Shown here: one piece after another, positions 26,055-35,600 of the stretch
How positions within the stretch are numbered: the stretch's first letter is position 1
Layout: each line of letters begins with the position of its first letter
Source of the DNA: an uncultured Lachnospiraceae bacterium
GTDB taxonomy: Bacteria; Bacillota; Clostridia; Lachnospirales; Lachnospiraceae
Assembly (NCBI GenBank): GCA_958402795.1
Contig: CATXUX010000024.1
Location: 1 to 53,165, forward strand
DNA length: 53,165 bases
Direction of reading: 5' to 3'
The notes under the pieces: generated by a model
Seen by the model: the letters and a program-made list of their open reading frames with translations, nothing else
What the model was told of the DNA's origin: nothing
Database searches by the model: none
Translations under genes and position numbers: made by a program

Positions 26055-27036
26055 GATTCCAAACAGACAGGCAATCTGTGATGTATTGATGGAGCAGGCA
26101 AAAAATGACAAAGAGATTGTAGTGCTCTGCAGTGACTCCAGAGGAAGTGCGTCGCTGACACCTTTTGCAGAGACGTATCCGGAGCAGTTTGTAGAGGTAG
26201 GAATTGCAGAACAAAATCTGGTGAGTATCGCCGCAGGACTGGCGAAGTGCGGGAAGAAAGTGTTTGCGGCGTCCCCGGCAAGTTTTTTGTCTACAAGGAG
26301 TTATGAACAGGCAAAAATAGACTGCGCGTATTCGGATACTAATGTGACGCTGGTCGGGATCAGCGGCGGAATCAGCTACGGATCTTTGGGAATGAGCCAC
26401 CATTCTGCACAGGACATTGCAGCGATGTCCGCAATCCCAAATATGCGTGTTTATCTGCCGAGCGACCGGTTTCAGACGGCGGAACTTGTGAAGGCGCTTC
26501 TTCAGGACCAGAAACCGGCATATATCCGCGTATGCAGAAATGCGTCAGAAGATATTTATGAGGAACACAGAGTACCTTTTGAGATGAATAAAGCAGCCGT
26601 CCTGGCGCAGGGAACGGACGTTCTTCTGGTTGCGTGCGGAGAAATGGTAAAACCTTCTCTGGATGCGGTGGAGCTGCTGAAAAAAGACGGGATCAGCGCC
26701 GGACTTCTGGACATGTACTGTGTGAAGCCGCTGGATCGGGAAACGCTGATTCAAGAAGCAAAAAAAGCGGCAGTGGTTGTTACAGTCGAGGAACATTCCC
26801 CGTTCGGCGGACTGGGCTCCATGGTGAGTCAGGCAGTGGCAGGCGAATGTCCGCGAAGGGTGATCAATCTGGCACTGCCGGATGCACCGGTGATCTCCGG
26901 AACGGCGGGAGAGGTGTTTGACTACTATGGACTGAATGCCACAGGAATCGCAGCCTGCGCAAAGCGGATTCTCCGGGAAGAAGCAAGTAGCGCTTCAAGA
27001 TGTGCAGGCGGGGAAAACGTCCCGCAAAGGAGTTGA
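26047..27036 (+). CDS. transketolase, C-terminal (Pyr + TKC) subunit
   Basis: A 329-residue partner subunit. The pyrimidine-binding domain has the catalytic Glu in EVGIAEQNLVSIAAGLA (about 45), then SYGSLGMSHHSAQDIA, and a C-terminal transketolase domain (VVTVEEHSPFGGLGSMV). The ATG lies 8 nt inside the previous gene, after AAGGAGG, which indicates translational coupling and 1:1 production. The two genes follow an isomerase and precede a sugar kinase, so the complex probably acts on that kinase's product rather than serving the central pentose-phosphate pathway. Confidence 0.95.
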   Translation: MNKIPNRQAICDVLMEQAKNDKEIVVLCSDSRGSASLTPFAETYPEQFVEVGIAEQNLVSIAAGLAKCGKKVFAASPASFLSTRSYEQAKIDCAYSDTNVTLVGISGGISYGSLGMSHHSAQDIAAMSAIPNMRVYLPSDRFQTAELVKALLQDQKPAYIRVCRNASEDIYEEHRVPFEMNKAAVLAQGTDVLLVACGEMVKPSLDAVELLKKDGISAGLLDMYCVKPLDRETLIQEAKKAAVVVTVEEHSPFGGLGSMVSQAVAGECPRRVINLALPDAPVISGTAGEVFDYYGLNATGIAACAKRILREEASSASRCAGGENVPQRS

Positions 27037-27042
27037 AGAACG

Positions 27043-28554
27043 ATGCAGTATGTGATTGGGATAGATCAGAGTACACAGGGAACAAAAGCACTTCTGCTGG
27101 ACGAAAAAGGAACGTTACTTCTGCGCAGAGATCTGCCACACCGGCAGATCATCAGCGAACAGGGATGGGTATCCCATGATCCGGAAGAAATTTACCATAA
27201 CACAGTGAAAGCCGTGCAAAATCTGGTGGAGAAGTCCGGCATCGATACCGCACAGATTGCGGCGGTGGGAATCAGCAACCAAAGGGAAACAACGGCAATC
27301 TGGGACCGGAAGACAGGAAAGCCGCTGGCTCCCGCCGTGGTGTGGCAGTGCGACCGTGCGCGGGGAATTGTCGACGAAGTGGAAAAGGCCGGATATGGGG
27401 AATATGTAAGAAAAACTACCGGAATTCCGCTTTCCGCCTATTTTCCTGCAGCAAAGATGGCATGGCTTCTGCGGGACTGCCGGGAAAGGGGAGCGGTTCG
27501 GGAATCGGATGAACAGGAAATCTGTCTCGGAACAATGGACAGCTGGCTCATCTTTAAACTGACAGGGGGACGCGTATTTAAGACCGATTATTCCAACGCT
27601 TCCCGGACACAGTTATTCAGTCTGGAGACATTATCGTGGGATGAGGAGCTATGCAGAATTTTTGGGATCCCTCTTTCCTCGCTAGCACAAGTATGCGATT
27701 CCGACGCATGCTATGGATATACCGATCTGGAAGGAATTTTCAAAAAACCGGTGCCAATCTGCGGAGTACTGGGAGATTCTCATGCAGCTTTATTCGGACA
27801 GGGATGCGGGGAACCGGGAACGACCAAGGCAACATACGGAACCGGATCCTCGTTGATGATGAACGTGGGAGAGCAGCCTGTGTATTCCGAACATGGTATC
27901 GTCTCTTCACTGGCATGGTGCAGACAGGGAAAAGTGAACTATGTGCTGGAAGGAAATCTGAATTATACCGGGGCAGTAATCACGTGGATGAAGGATGACC
28001 TGAAGCTGATCTCATCTGCAGCGGAGACAGAAAGTCTGGCTTTTTCTGCCAATACGCAGGATAAGACGGTACTGGTGCCTGCCTTTACGGGACTGGGGGC
28101 GCCTTACTGGGAAGAAAAGGCGTCGGCAGCAATTGTAGGAATGACCAGAACAACAAAAAGAGCGGAACTGGTCAGAGCAGGACTGGTCAGAGCAGGACTG
28201 GAATGTATCGCCTTTCAGATCACGGATCTGGTGTCTGCCATGGAACTGGATACGGGATTTCCGATCCGGGAACTGCGTGCGGACGGAGGTCCGACAAAGA
28301 ACAGATATCTGATGCAGTTTCAGAGTGACATAGCAGACAAGGCAGTGGAGGTATCCGCAGTAGAAGAAGCCTCTGGAATCGGAGCGGCATATCTTGCAGG
28401 AATCACGGCAGGAGTGTATCATGAAGAGGAGCTTTTTGAAAGACTAGAGCGGCAGCGCTATGTGCCGTCCATGGAAGAACAGGAACGTACGGAAAAAAGA
28501 GAGGCATGGAATCATGCGATAAAGAGCGTACGTGCAGCGGCGGCTGGGATGTGA
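27043..28554 (+). CDS. FGGY-family carbohydrate kinase, glycerol-kinase-like
   Basis: A 503-residue ATP-dependent sugar kinase. Phosphate-binding DQSTQGTKALL opens it. SNQRETTAIWDRKTGKPLAPA, TYGTGSSLMM and VPAFTGLGAPYW resemble glycerol kinase more than xylulokinase. DGGPTKN and GAAYLAGI are the C-terminal FGGY motifs. AAAGGAG precedes the ATG. In context it should phosphorylate the ketose made by the isomerase. An in-frame 15-bp tandem duplication (28168-28197) inserts VRAGL into the conserved helix where homologues read RAELVRAGLECIAFQ, so activity may be impaired. Its TGA abuts a broken Rpn gene. Confidence 0.91.
   Translation: MQYVIGIDQSTQGTKALLLDEKGTLLLRRDLPHRQIISEQGWVSHDPEEIYHNTVKAVQNLVEKSGIDTAQIAAVGISNQRETTAIWDRKTGKPLAPAVVWQCDRARGIVDEVEKAGYGEYVRKTTGIPLSAYFPAAKMAWLLRDCRERGAVRESDEQEICLGTMDSWLIFKLTGGRVFKTDYSNASRTQLFSLETLSWDEELCRIFGIPLSSLAQVCDSDACYGYTDLEGIFKKPVPICGVLGDSHAALFGQGCGEPGTTKATYGTGSSLMMNVGEQPVYSEHGIVSSLAWCRQGKVNYVLEGNLNYTGAVITWMKDDLKLISSAAETESLAFSANTQDKTVLVPAFTGLGAPYWEEKASAAIVGMTRTTKRAELVRAGLVRAGLECIAFQITDLVSAMELDTGFPIRELRADGGPTKNRYLMQFQSDIADKAVEVSAVEEASGIGAAYLAGITAGVYHEEELFERLERQRYVPSMEEQERTEKREAWNHAIKSVRAAAAGM
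28168..28197 (+). repeat. 15-bp perfect tandem duplication inside the kinase gene
   Basis: CTGGTCAGAGCAGGA occurs at 28168-28182 and again at 28183-28197, with no mismatch. It duplicates five codons in frame. Two identical copies suggest a very recent slippage event. Confidence 0.95.
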
Positions 28555-29163
28555 ACTGCCATTGCATATACCATCGTTCTTTTTGAAAGCAGTCCTGGAG
28601 GATTCCACCGATTTCCTGACGTTTACCTGCATTATTTTAAACAGCAGTCAGACAGTGGGTTAGAGTTAGAACTTCTACAGAAATATCTGTTCGTGCCTCT
28701 TGACATCTTCATGAAAAAAATGCAAAATGAAAGCAACGGAAAGAAAATTATAGAAAACAGGCTTGAGGCATGGCTGCTGTTTTTTTGCGATGACAGTCCG
28801 GAGACAGTTCTTCAGCTGTCTGAGGATTACCCGGAGTTTCGGAAGATGTATGAGGAAGGCTATCAGCTGTGCCGGAACATAGAAAGGGTGATGGATATGT
28901 TCTCAAAGGAATTGCAGCAGTTAGACCGCAACACGGTACAGTTGATGATTGATGAAATGCAGGAAAATCTAAATCAGAGAACTCATCAGATAGAGGAGCA
29001 AAAAGATCAGATCAGGGAACAGCAGCGTCTTTTAAAAGAGGAGAAGTGTGCAAGAAACCGTACAGTACGGCGATGTTATCAAAGAGTAAAAGATGTGACT
29101 GCTGTCGCAGAGATTATGGAAATGGAAGTGGATGAAGTAGAACGGATCCTAAGGGATGAATGA
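28555..29163 (+). pseudogene. 5'-truncated Rpn-family nuclease/transposase remnant
   Basis: Directly after the kinase stop codon, the same frame reads TAIAYTIVLFESSPGGFHRF and continues through PDVYLHYFKQQS and LLQKYLFVPLDIF. These belong to the middle of Rpn/PDDEXK transposase-like proteins. The frame then runs unbroken through a coiled-coil region (QRTHQIEEQKDQIREQQRLL) to a natural C-terminus (EVDEVERILRDE). About the first 130-150 residues and the start codon are missing. An internal GTG (28693) could give a 156-residue fragment, but no ribosome site supports it. The junction with the kinase TGA marks a recombination breakpoint. This copy is from a different subgroup than the Rpn gene at 18631. 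Confidence 0.83.
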
Positions 29164-29185
29164 ACGGCGGCTTATGAAGAAAACC

Positions 29186-29216
29186 AAAAAGGGATGTGCT
29201 TTGCACATTCCTTTTT
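29186..29216 (+). terminator. terminator after the Rpn remnant
   Basis: A 14-bp stem with one G-T wobble (29186-29199 with 29203-29216, loop TTT), A-rich at its base and ending in five T. It probably ended the original Rpn gene and now ends the kinase operon. Confidence 0.85.
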
Positions 29217-29250
29217 ATAAAAGAGTGATAGTGTATTATAAGGAGACCAT

Positions 29251-32200
29251 ATGTCATTACAGTTTATTTTTGGAAATTCCGGAGCAGGGAAGTCGTATTA
29301 TTTGTATCAGTATATTGTGAAAGAAGCGAAAGCGCACCCAAAGGAGCGCTTTCTTGTTCTGGTCCCGGAGCAGTTTACGATGCAGACGCAGAAAGACCTG
29401 GTTGAGATGACGGCGAAAGAATCCGGACAGGCTCAGGGCGGAATCATGAATATTGAGGTGCTTAGTTTTAACCGGCTGGCGCACCGGGTATTTGAGGAGA
29501 CTGGGTATGGGGCAAAACAGGTATTAGATGATGAGGGGAAAAATCTGATCCTGCGGAAGATTGCCGGACAGTATGAAGGGGAGCTTCGGGTATTAAAAGG
29601 AAACCTGAAAAAACCGGGTTACATCAGTGAGGTCAAGTCGGTTGTCTCCGAGTTTACGCAGTATGGAATCGGGTTTGAGGAACTGGACGCGTTTATGGAG
29701 ACACTGGGAGAGGAGAGTTATCTCTATTACAAATTGCAGGATATCCGGAAAGTTTATGAGGGATTTGAAGCGTACCTGGCAGATCAATATATTACGAAAG
29801 AGGAACTTCTGGATGTACTCAGCGACGCCGTGCCGGAGTCTGCCCTTCTGCGGGACAGTATTGTGGCGCTGGACGGGTTCACCGGATTCACACCGGTACA
29901 GAACAAGCTGCTGGGACGGCTGATGAAGGTATGCAGCAGGGTGCTTGTTACGGTGGAGATGGATGAGAGAGAGGATCCGTTTGTGTATTCGCATCCTTAC
30001 CAGCTTTTTGCCATCAGCAAGCAGATGGTGACGGCTTTGATGAAGACCGCGCAGGAGGAGCGGATTTTGGTAAAGGATCCGGTATATCTCTATCAGAAGC
30101 CGCTGCCACGGTTTAAGGCGAATCCGCCGATGGCATTTCTGGAGTCAGAGCTGTTTCGCTACCGGGGACGAAAATATGAAGAATCGCAAAATGCAATTTC
30201 CCTGCATATGGCACGCAGTCCGAAAGAGGAATCGGAGTACATTGCCTCGGAAATGCGCCGGCTGGTGCGCACAGGAGGATACCGCTACCGCGATATGGCT
30301 GTGGTCGTCAGCGATATGGAGACTTACGCGGTTTATCTGGAAAAGGCATGTGGAGCGTATGAGATTCCTGTATTTATGGACAATAAAAAAAGCATTTTGC
30401 TGAATGCGTTTGTAGAGTATGTGCGGAGTCTTCTTGCCATGATAGAAGAAAATTTTTCCTATGAGAGTGTGTTCCGTTTTCTGCGCACGGATATGGCAGG
30501 CTTTTCAAGGGAAGAAGTGGACCGGATGGAGAATTATGTCATTGCACTGGGAATCAAGGGGTATAAAAAATGGTTCAGTGCATGGATCCGCCGTACCAGC
30601 CGGATGCAGGAGGAAGAACTGGAAGCGCTGAACGGACTGCGGAAACGGTTTGTTCAAAAGATCGATACATTGACAACGGCATTGAAAAAAAGAAAGAAAA
30701 CCGTGCGTGACATTACCGTTGCAATTCATGAGTTCTTCCTGCAGGAACAGATTCAGGAACAGGTACAGAGGATGTCAGAGCATTTTCAGGAAGTGGGAGA
30801 ACTGGCGTCTGCGAAGGAATATGCGCAGGTTTACCGGATCGTGATCGAATTATTTGATAAATTTGTGGAACTGCTGGGAGATGAAATCATTTCACTGAAG
30901 GAGTATAACGAACTGCTGGATGCGGGACTGGAAGAGGCAAAAGTCGGAGTGATCCCGCCAAGTCTGGATCAGGTGGTGATCGGAGATATGCAGCGAACTC
31001 GGCTGAATCATCTGAAGATTCTGTTTTTTGCCGGGGCAAACGATACGTTCCTGCCGGGAAATCTGGGGCAGGGGGGCTTGCTGTCTGAAAGGGACAGAGA
31101 GCAGTTTGCACGGGAGAAGCTGACATTGTCTCCGGGAGTGAAGGAAAAGACATATATTCAAAAGTTTTATCTGTACATGAACCTGACGAAGCCTTCAGAG
31201 AAACTGTATCTGTCCTGTGCAAAAACTTCGCCGGATGGAAAAGCACTGCGCCCGGCATATCTGATCCAGGACATGCGGAGGCTGTTCCCTGCCTTGCAAA
31301 TGCAGGAGGAAAGTCAGAATTCTCTGCAGGAGTATGAGCTGACAACGGAAAACAGCGCAGCATATCTTGCACGTGGACTGCGAAATCGAAGATACGGCTT
31401 GTCGGAGGAATGGAAGGAACTGTATACCTGGTATCAGTGTCATCAGACAGATATGTGGGATATGGAGCAGAGGCAGGGGACAGGAACAGAGCAGAAGGAA
31501 GCATGCTGCCGGACGACGGCGGAACGGCTTCTGGAGGCGGCATTTTATAAGAGGGAGCCGGAACGGCTGACACATGCGGAAGCGGCCGCGCTGTATGGAG
31601 ATGATGCCCGTTTCAGCGTGACACGACTGGAACAATATGCATCTTGTGCGTATGCACATTTTCTGTCCTATGGGCTCCGGCTCTCTGAGCGGGAACAATA
31701 TCAGTTCGAATCGATGGATCTGGGAAATATTGCGCACCAGTCGATGGAACGGTTCGCACGCAAGGCGGACGAGAGCCGTATTGACTGGACGGAAATGACG
31801 GAAGAACTGCGGGAAAAGCTGATCGAGGAGAGTGTAGAGGAAAGTATCCGGGATTATGGGAATACAGTCCTTTACAGCAGCGCGCGCAATGAGTACACGA
31901 TCACACGGATCAAGAAACTGATCCGGAGGTCAGTCTGGGCGCTGACAAAACAGATGGAGCAGGGAGATTTCCGCCCGAGCGGATATGAACTGCGGTTTGG
32001 CAGCGGGAAAATTGACCGCATCGATACCTGTGAGGATGAAGATCATGTTTATGTGAAAGTGACGGATTACAAGACCGGAATGAAAAATTTTGACATCACT
32101 GCGTTTTATCACGGATTACAGCTTCAGCTTCCGGTGTATATGAACGCGGCTCTGGAGTTGGAAAAACAAGGGGAAAAAGAAGCAGTTCCCGCCGGAATTT

Positions 32201-32676
32201 TTTACTATAAGATGCAGGATCCGCTTGTAGAAAAGGAGACGGATGATCAAAAATTGGAAAACCGTTTGTTAAAAGAACTGCGTCTGGACGGCGTGGTAAA
32301 TGCAGATGAAACGGTACTCTCCCATATGGAGCACAACCTGAGCGGCAGCTCGAATCTGATTCCTGTGGGAAGAAACCGGGACGGCAGTCTGAGTAAAAAC
32401 TCCAAGGTACTGCAGCCGGAGGAATTTCAGGAGTTCCTGGCATATGCGAAATTCGAGGAGCAGGATTTAAAGCAAGAGATTACGGACGGAAATGCGGAGG
32501 CGGCTCCATACAGGCTGGGGAATGCAACCGGGTGTGATTATTGCGATTACCGGGCAGTCTGTGGTTTCGATATCGGACTTGACGGATATGAATACCGTGA
32601 TTTGGAGCGGTATTCCAAGGAAGAAGTGCTTAAAAAAATCCATGACAGAGTAGAAGCGCAGGAGGAAACGGAATAA
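29251..32676 (+). CDS. addB: AddAB helicase-nuclease subunit B
   Basis: A 1141-residue subunit of the AddAB recombination helicase-nuclease, the Firmicute counterpart of RecBCD. The Walker A loop FGNSGAGKS (7-15) is at the N-terminus. The C-terminal RecB-like nuclease has DYKTG (VKVTDYKTGMKN) and the four iron-sulfur cysteines: one in YASCAYAHFL and three in GCDYCDYRAVCGFD. Length and order are typical. It processes double-strand ends for RecA loading. AAGGAG precedes the ATG, and addA begins on the base after its stop. Confidence 0.97.
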   Translation: MSLQFIFGNSGAGKSYYLYQYIVKEAKAHPKERFLVLVPEQFTMQTQKDLVEMTAKESGQAQGGIMNIEVLSFNRLAHRVFEETGYGAKQVLDDEGKNLILRKIAGQYEGELRVLKGNLKKPGYISEVKSVVSEFTQYGIGFEELDAFMETLGEESYLYYKLQDIRKVYEGFEAYLADQYITKEELLDVLSDAVPESALLRDSIVALDGFTGFTPVQNKLLGRLMKVCSRVLVTVEMDEREDPFVYSHPYQLFAISKQMVTALMKTAQEERILVKDPVYLYQKPLPRFKANPPMAFLESELFRYRGRKYEESQNAISLHMARSPKEESEYIASEMRRLVRTGGYRYRDMAVVVSDMETYAVYLEKACGAYEIPVFMDNKKSILLNAFVEYVRSLLAMIEENFSYESVFRFLRTDMAGFSREEVDRMENYVIALGIKGYKKWFSAWIRRTSRMQEEELEALNGLRKRFVQKIDTLTTALKKRKKTVRDITVAIHEFFLQEQIQEQVQRMSEHFQEVGELASAKEYAQVYRIVIELFDKFVELLGDEIISLKEYNELLDAGLEEAKVGVIPPSLDQVVIGDMQRTRLNHLKILFFAGANDTFLPGNLGQGGLLSERDREQFAREKLTLSPGVKEKTYIQKFYLYMNLTKPSEKLYLSCAKTSPDGKALRPAYLIQDMRRLFPALQMQEESQNSLQEYELTTENSAAYLARGLRNRRYGLSEEWKELYTWYQCHQTDMWDMEQRQGTGTEQKEACCRTTAERLLEAAFYKREPERLTHAEAAALYGDDARFSVTRLEQYASCAYAHFLSYGLRLSEREQYQFESMDLGNIAHQSMERFARKADESRIDWTEMTEELREKLIEESVEESIRDYGNTVLYSSARNEYTITRIKKLIRRSVWALTKQMEQGDFRPSGYELRFGSGKIDRIDTCEDEDHVYVKVTDYKTGMKNFDITAFYHGLQLQLPVYMNAALELEKQGEKEAVPAGIFYYKMQDPLVEKETDDQKLENRLLKELRLDGVVNADETVLSHMEHNLSGSSNLIPVGRNRDGSLSKNSKVLQPEEFQEFLAYAKFEEQDLKQEITDGNAEAAPYRLGNATGCDYCDYRAVCGFDIGLDGYEYRDLERYSKEEVLKKIHDRVEAQEETE

Positions 32677-35600
32677 ATGGGTGTAAATTGGACAGAAGAA
32701 CAACAGAAAGTAATCAACCTCCGGGACCGGAATATTCTTGTTTCGGCTGCGGCGGGTTCCGGTAAAACGGCTGTGCTGGTGGAGCGGATCATCCGTATGC
32801 TGACTGACGATAAGAACCCGCTTGACGTAGACCAGCTTCTGGTTGTAACATTTACCGAGGCTGCGGCGGCGGAGATGAAGGAGCGGGTCCGAAACGCGAT
32901 TGAAAAAGAACTGGAGGTGCGCCCGGAAGACGTGCATCTGCAGAGACAGGCAACGCTGATCCACAGTGCGCAGATCACAACAATCCACAGCTTCTGCCTG
33001 TCGGTCATAAGGGAACATTTTCATGTGATCGATATTGATCCGGGATTCCGGATCGGAGAAGAGGGCGAGCTAAAACTTCTGCAGCAGGACGCTCTGGAAG
33101 AACTGTTTGAAGTGAATTATGCCGAGGGAGACAAGGCGTTTCTGGAACTGACTGAAAAACTGGGAAACGGGAAAACGGACAAAAAACTGGAAGAACTGGT
33201 ATTACAGGTTTATGAATATTCCAGAAGTTATCCACAGCCGGAAAAGTGGCTCGCGCAATGTGTGGAAAACTACGAAAACGAAAATACGGAAGCTGTCCCA
33301 CTGGTATTTCAGCAGGCGGAGCAAAGTATATGCCAGACGCTTCAGGAGACACTGGAACTACTGAGGCAGGCATTGAAAATCTGCGAAGAACCGGACGGAC
33401 CATATATGTATGCGGATATGCTGGAGGCGGACATTGCCATGCTGGAACCACTGGAAAAAAATCCGATTCCGGAACAGGAAAAAGGCGGGACACAGGCAGA
33501 AACAGAAGAATTCTGGGAATGGTTTTCAGAACTGTACCGGGTTTTATCCGGCTTGAAATGGAAGAGACTGTCGTCAAAGAAAGATGAAACAGTTTCGGCC
33601 AAAAAGAGGGAACGAGTGAAATCCATGCGCAGTGGCGCAAAGAACCTTGTTGAAGAGCTTGTGTCTTCCTGCTTTTTTGAGGCGCCGGAGGAAATCCTGT
33701 CTGATATGAAAAATGCGCAGGAGACAATGCGGGCGTTTGTACGGCTGGTACAGCAGTTTGCCGATGCATTTGCAGAGAAAAAGAGAAGCCGGAATATGAT
33801 TGATTTCAGCGATATGGAGCAGTTCGCCCTGAAAATTCTGACCGTGGAACAGGGGGGAGAACTGGTCCCGTCTCCGGTTGCGGGTGAGTATCAGAATCAG
33901 TTCCGCGAGGTGATGATCGATGAGTACCAGGATAGCAACCTGATTCAGGATACGATACTGACCAGTGTATCGACAGTGAGTATCGGGAGAAATAATATAT
34001 TTATGGTAGGCGATGTGAAGCAGAGCATCTATCGCTTCCGGTTGTCGCGTCCCGAACTGTTCATGGAAAAGTATCATTCCTACAGCCATGAGGACAGCAG
34101 CCGGCAGCGGATTGACCTGCATAAAAACTTCCGGAGCCGTACCGAAGTACTGGACAGTACAAACTATGTGTTTGAGCGGATCATGCGGAAAGAACTGGGC
34201 GGCATTGAGTATGACGGGCAGGCTGCGCTTTATCCGGGAGCAGACTATGAGCCGTTGCTGAGTGAAAACGGACGCTCTGTCAACGAGGCGGAATTGCTTC
34301 TGCTGGATCCTACTGAACCGGAGCTTTCACAGACAGATCAGGAAGAGACAGACAAGGTGAAAGCACAGATGGCGGGTACAGAAGAAAAACGTGCAGTTAC
34401 AGCCGGAACGGGCGAAAAAAAGAAAAAAATCAGTACGAGAGAACTGGAGGCGCGGATGATCGCGAAACGGATCAAAGAGCTGATCCGCAGCGGCAGTGTG
34501 CGCGATAAAGAAACGGGTGAAAACCGCCCGGTACGCTACGGGGATATTGTGATCCTGACACGAAGCGTCAAAGGCTGGGCGGAAGTGTTTTCAGAGGTAC
34601 TTCTGGAAGAAGGAATCCCTGCTTATGCAGGAAGCCGGGAAGGATACTTCGGAACCTATGAGGTGAGTGTGCTGCTGGATTATCTTCGGCTGCTGGATAA
34701 TCAGCGGCAGGAACTACCGCTTGCCGCAGTGCTGGCGTCTCCTTTTGCGGGACTGAGCGCACAGGAGATGGCGCAGATCCGTCTGCAGTATCCGGATATC
34801 CCGTTTTACGAGGCAGCGGAGAAATGCGCGTCAGAACAAGAAAAGGAAGAGAACGGCAAAGAAGAAAACGAGACAGCGGTTTCCGAAACGCTGCATAGGA
34901 AATTACATGTATTTTATGACCAGCTTACACACTTCCGGGAGATGGTTCCGTATACGGCAATCCATGAACTACTCTGGAAGATTCTGGAGGAAACCGGATA
35001 TGCGTTGTATATTGCGGCGATGCCGGGCGGGGAACAGCGGCAGGCGAATGTGGAAATGCTGGTGGAAAAGGCATCAGCGTTTGAAAAGACAAGTTATAAA
35101 GGTCTGTTCAATTTTGTACGGTATATCGAGCAGCTGCAAAAGTATGATGTGGATTATGGAGAGGCAAATATCGCAGACGAGCAGGCGGATACCGTGCGGA
35201 TTATGAGCATTCATAAAAGCAAAGGCCTGGAATTTCCCATCGTGTTTGCAGCGGGAATGGGGAAAAAATTCAACATGCAGGATACGAGCGGTCCGATGGT
35301 GCTTCATCCGGAATGGGGAGTCGGGATCGACGCTGTGGATCTGGAGCGCCGCGCGAAGGCACCCACACTTTTAAAGAATCTGATCGCACGGCAGGTAAAG
35401 CTGGAGAGTCTGGGAGAAGAACTTCGGATTTTGTATGTGGCGATGACCCGGGCAAAAGAAAAACTGATCCTGACCGGACAAATGAAAGATGCGGCAGAAG
35501 AAGTGGAGAAAAACCGTGAGGCAGCAAAAGAACAGGGAAATACCCTGACATTTTACCAGCTTTCCACAGCCGGCTGTTATCTGGACTGGCTTCTCCCGGC

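Noticed and set aside
27043..28554. Naming the kinase operon as D-apiose catabolism outright
   Set aside because: The gene logic fits, but the isomerase is FucI-like and no sequence comparison could be run; kept as a hypothesis only.
18631..29163. A composite mobile element bounded by the two Rpn genes
   Set aside because: The two Rpn sequences belong to different subgroups and show no shared ends or inverted repeats.
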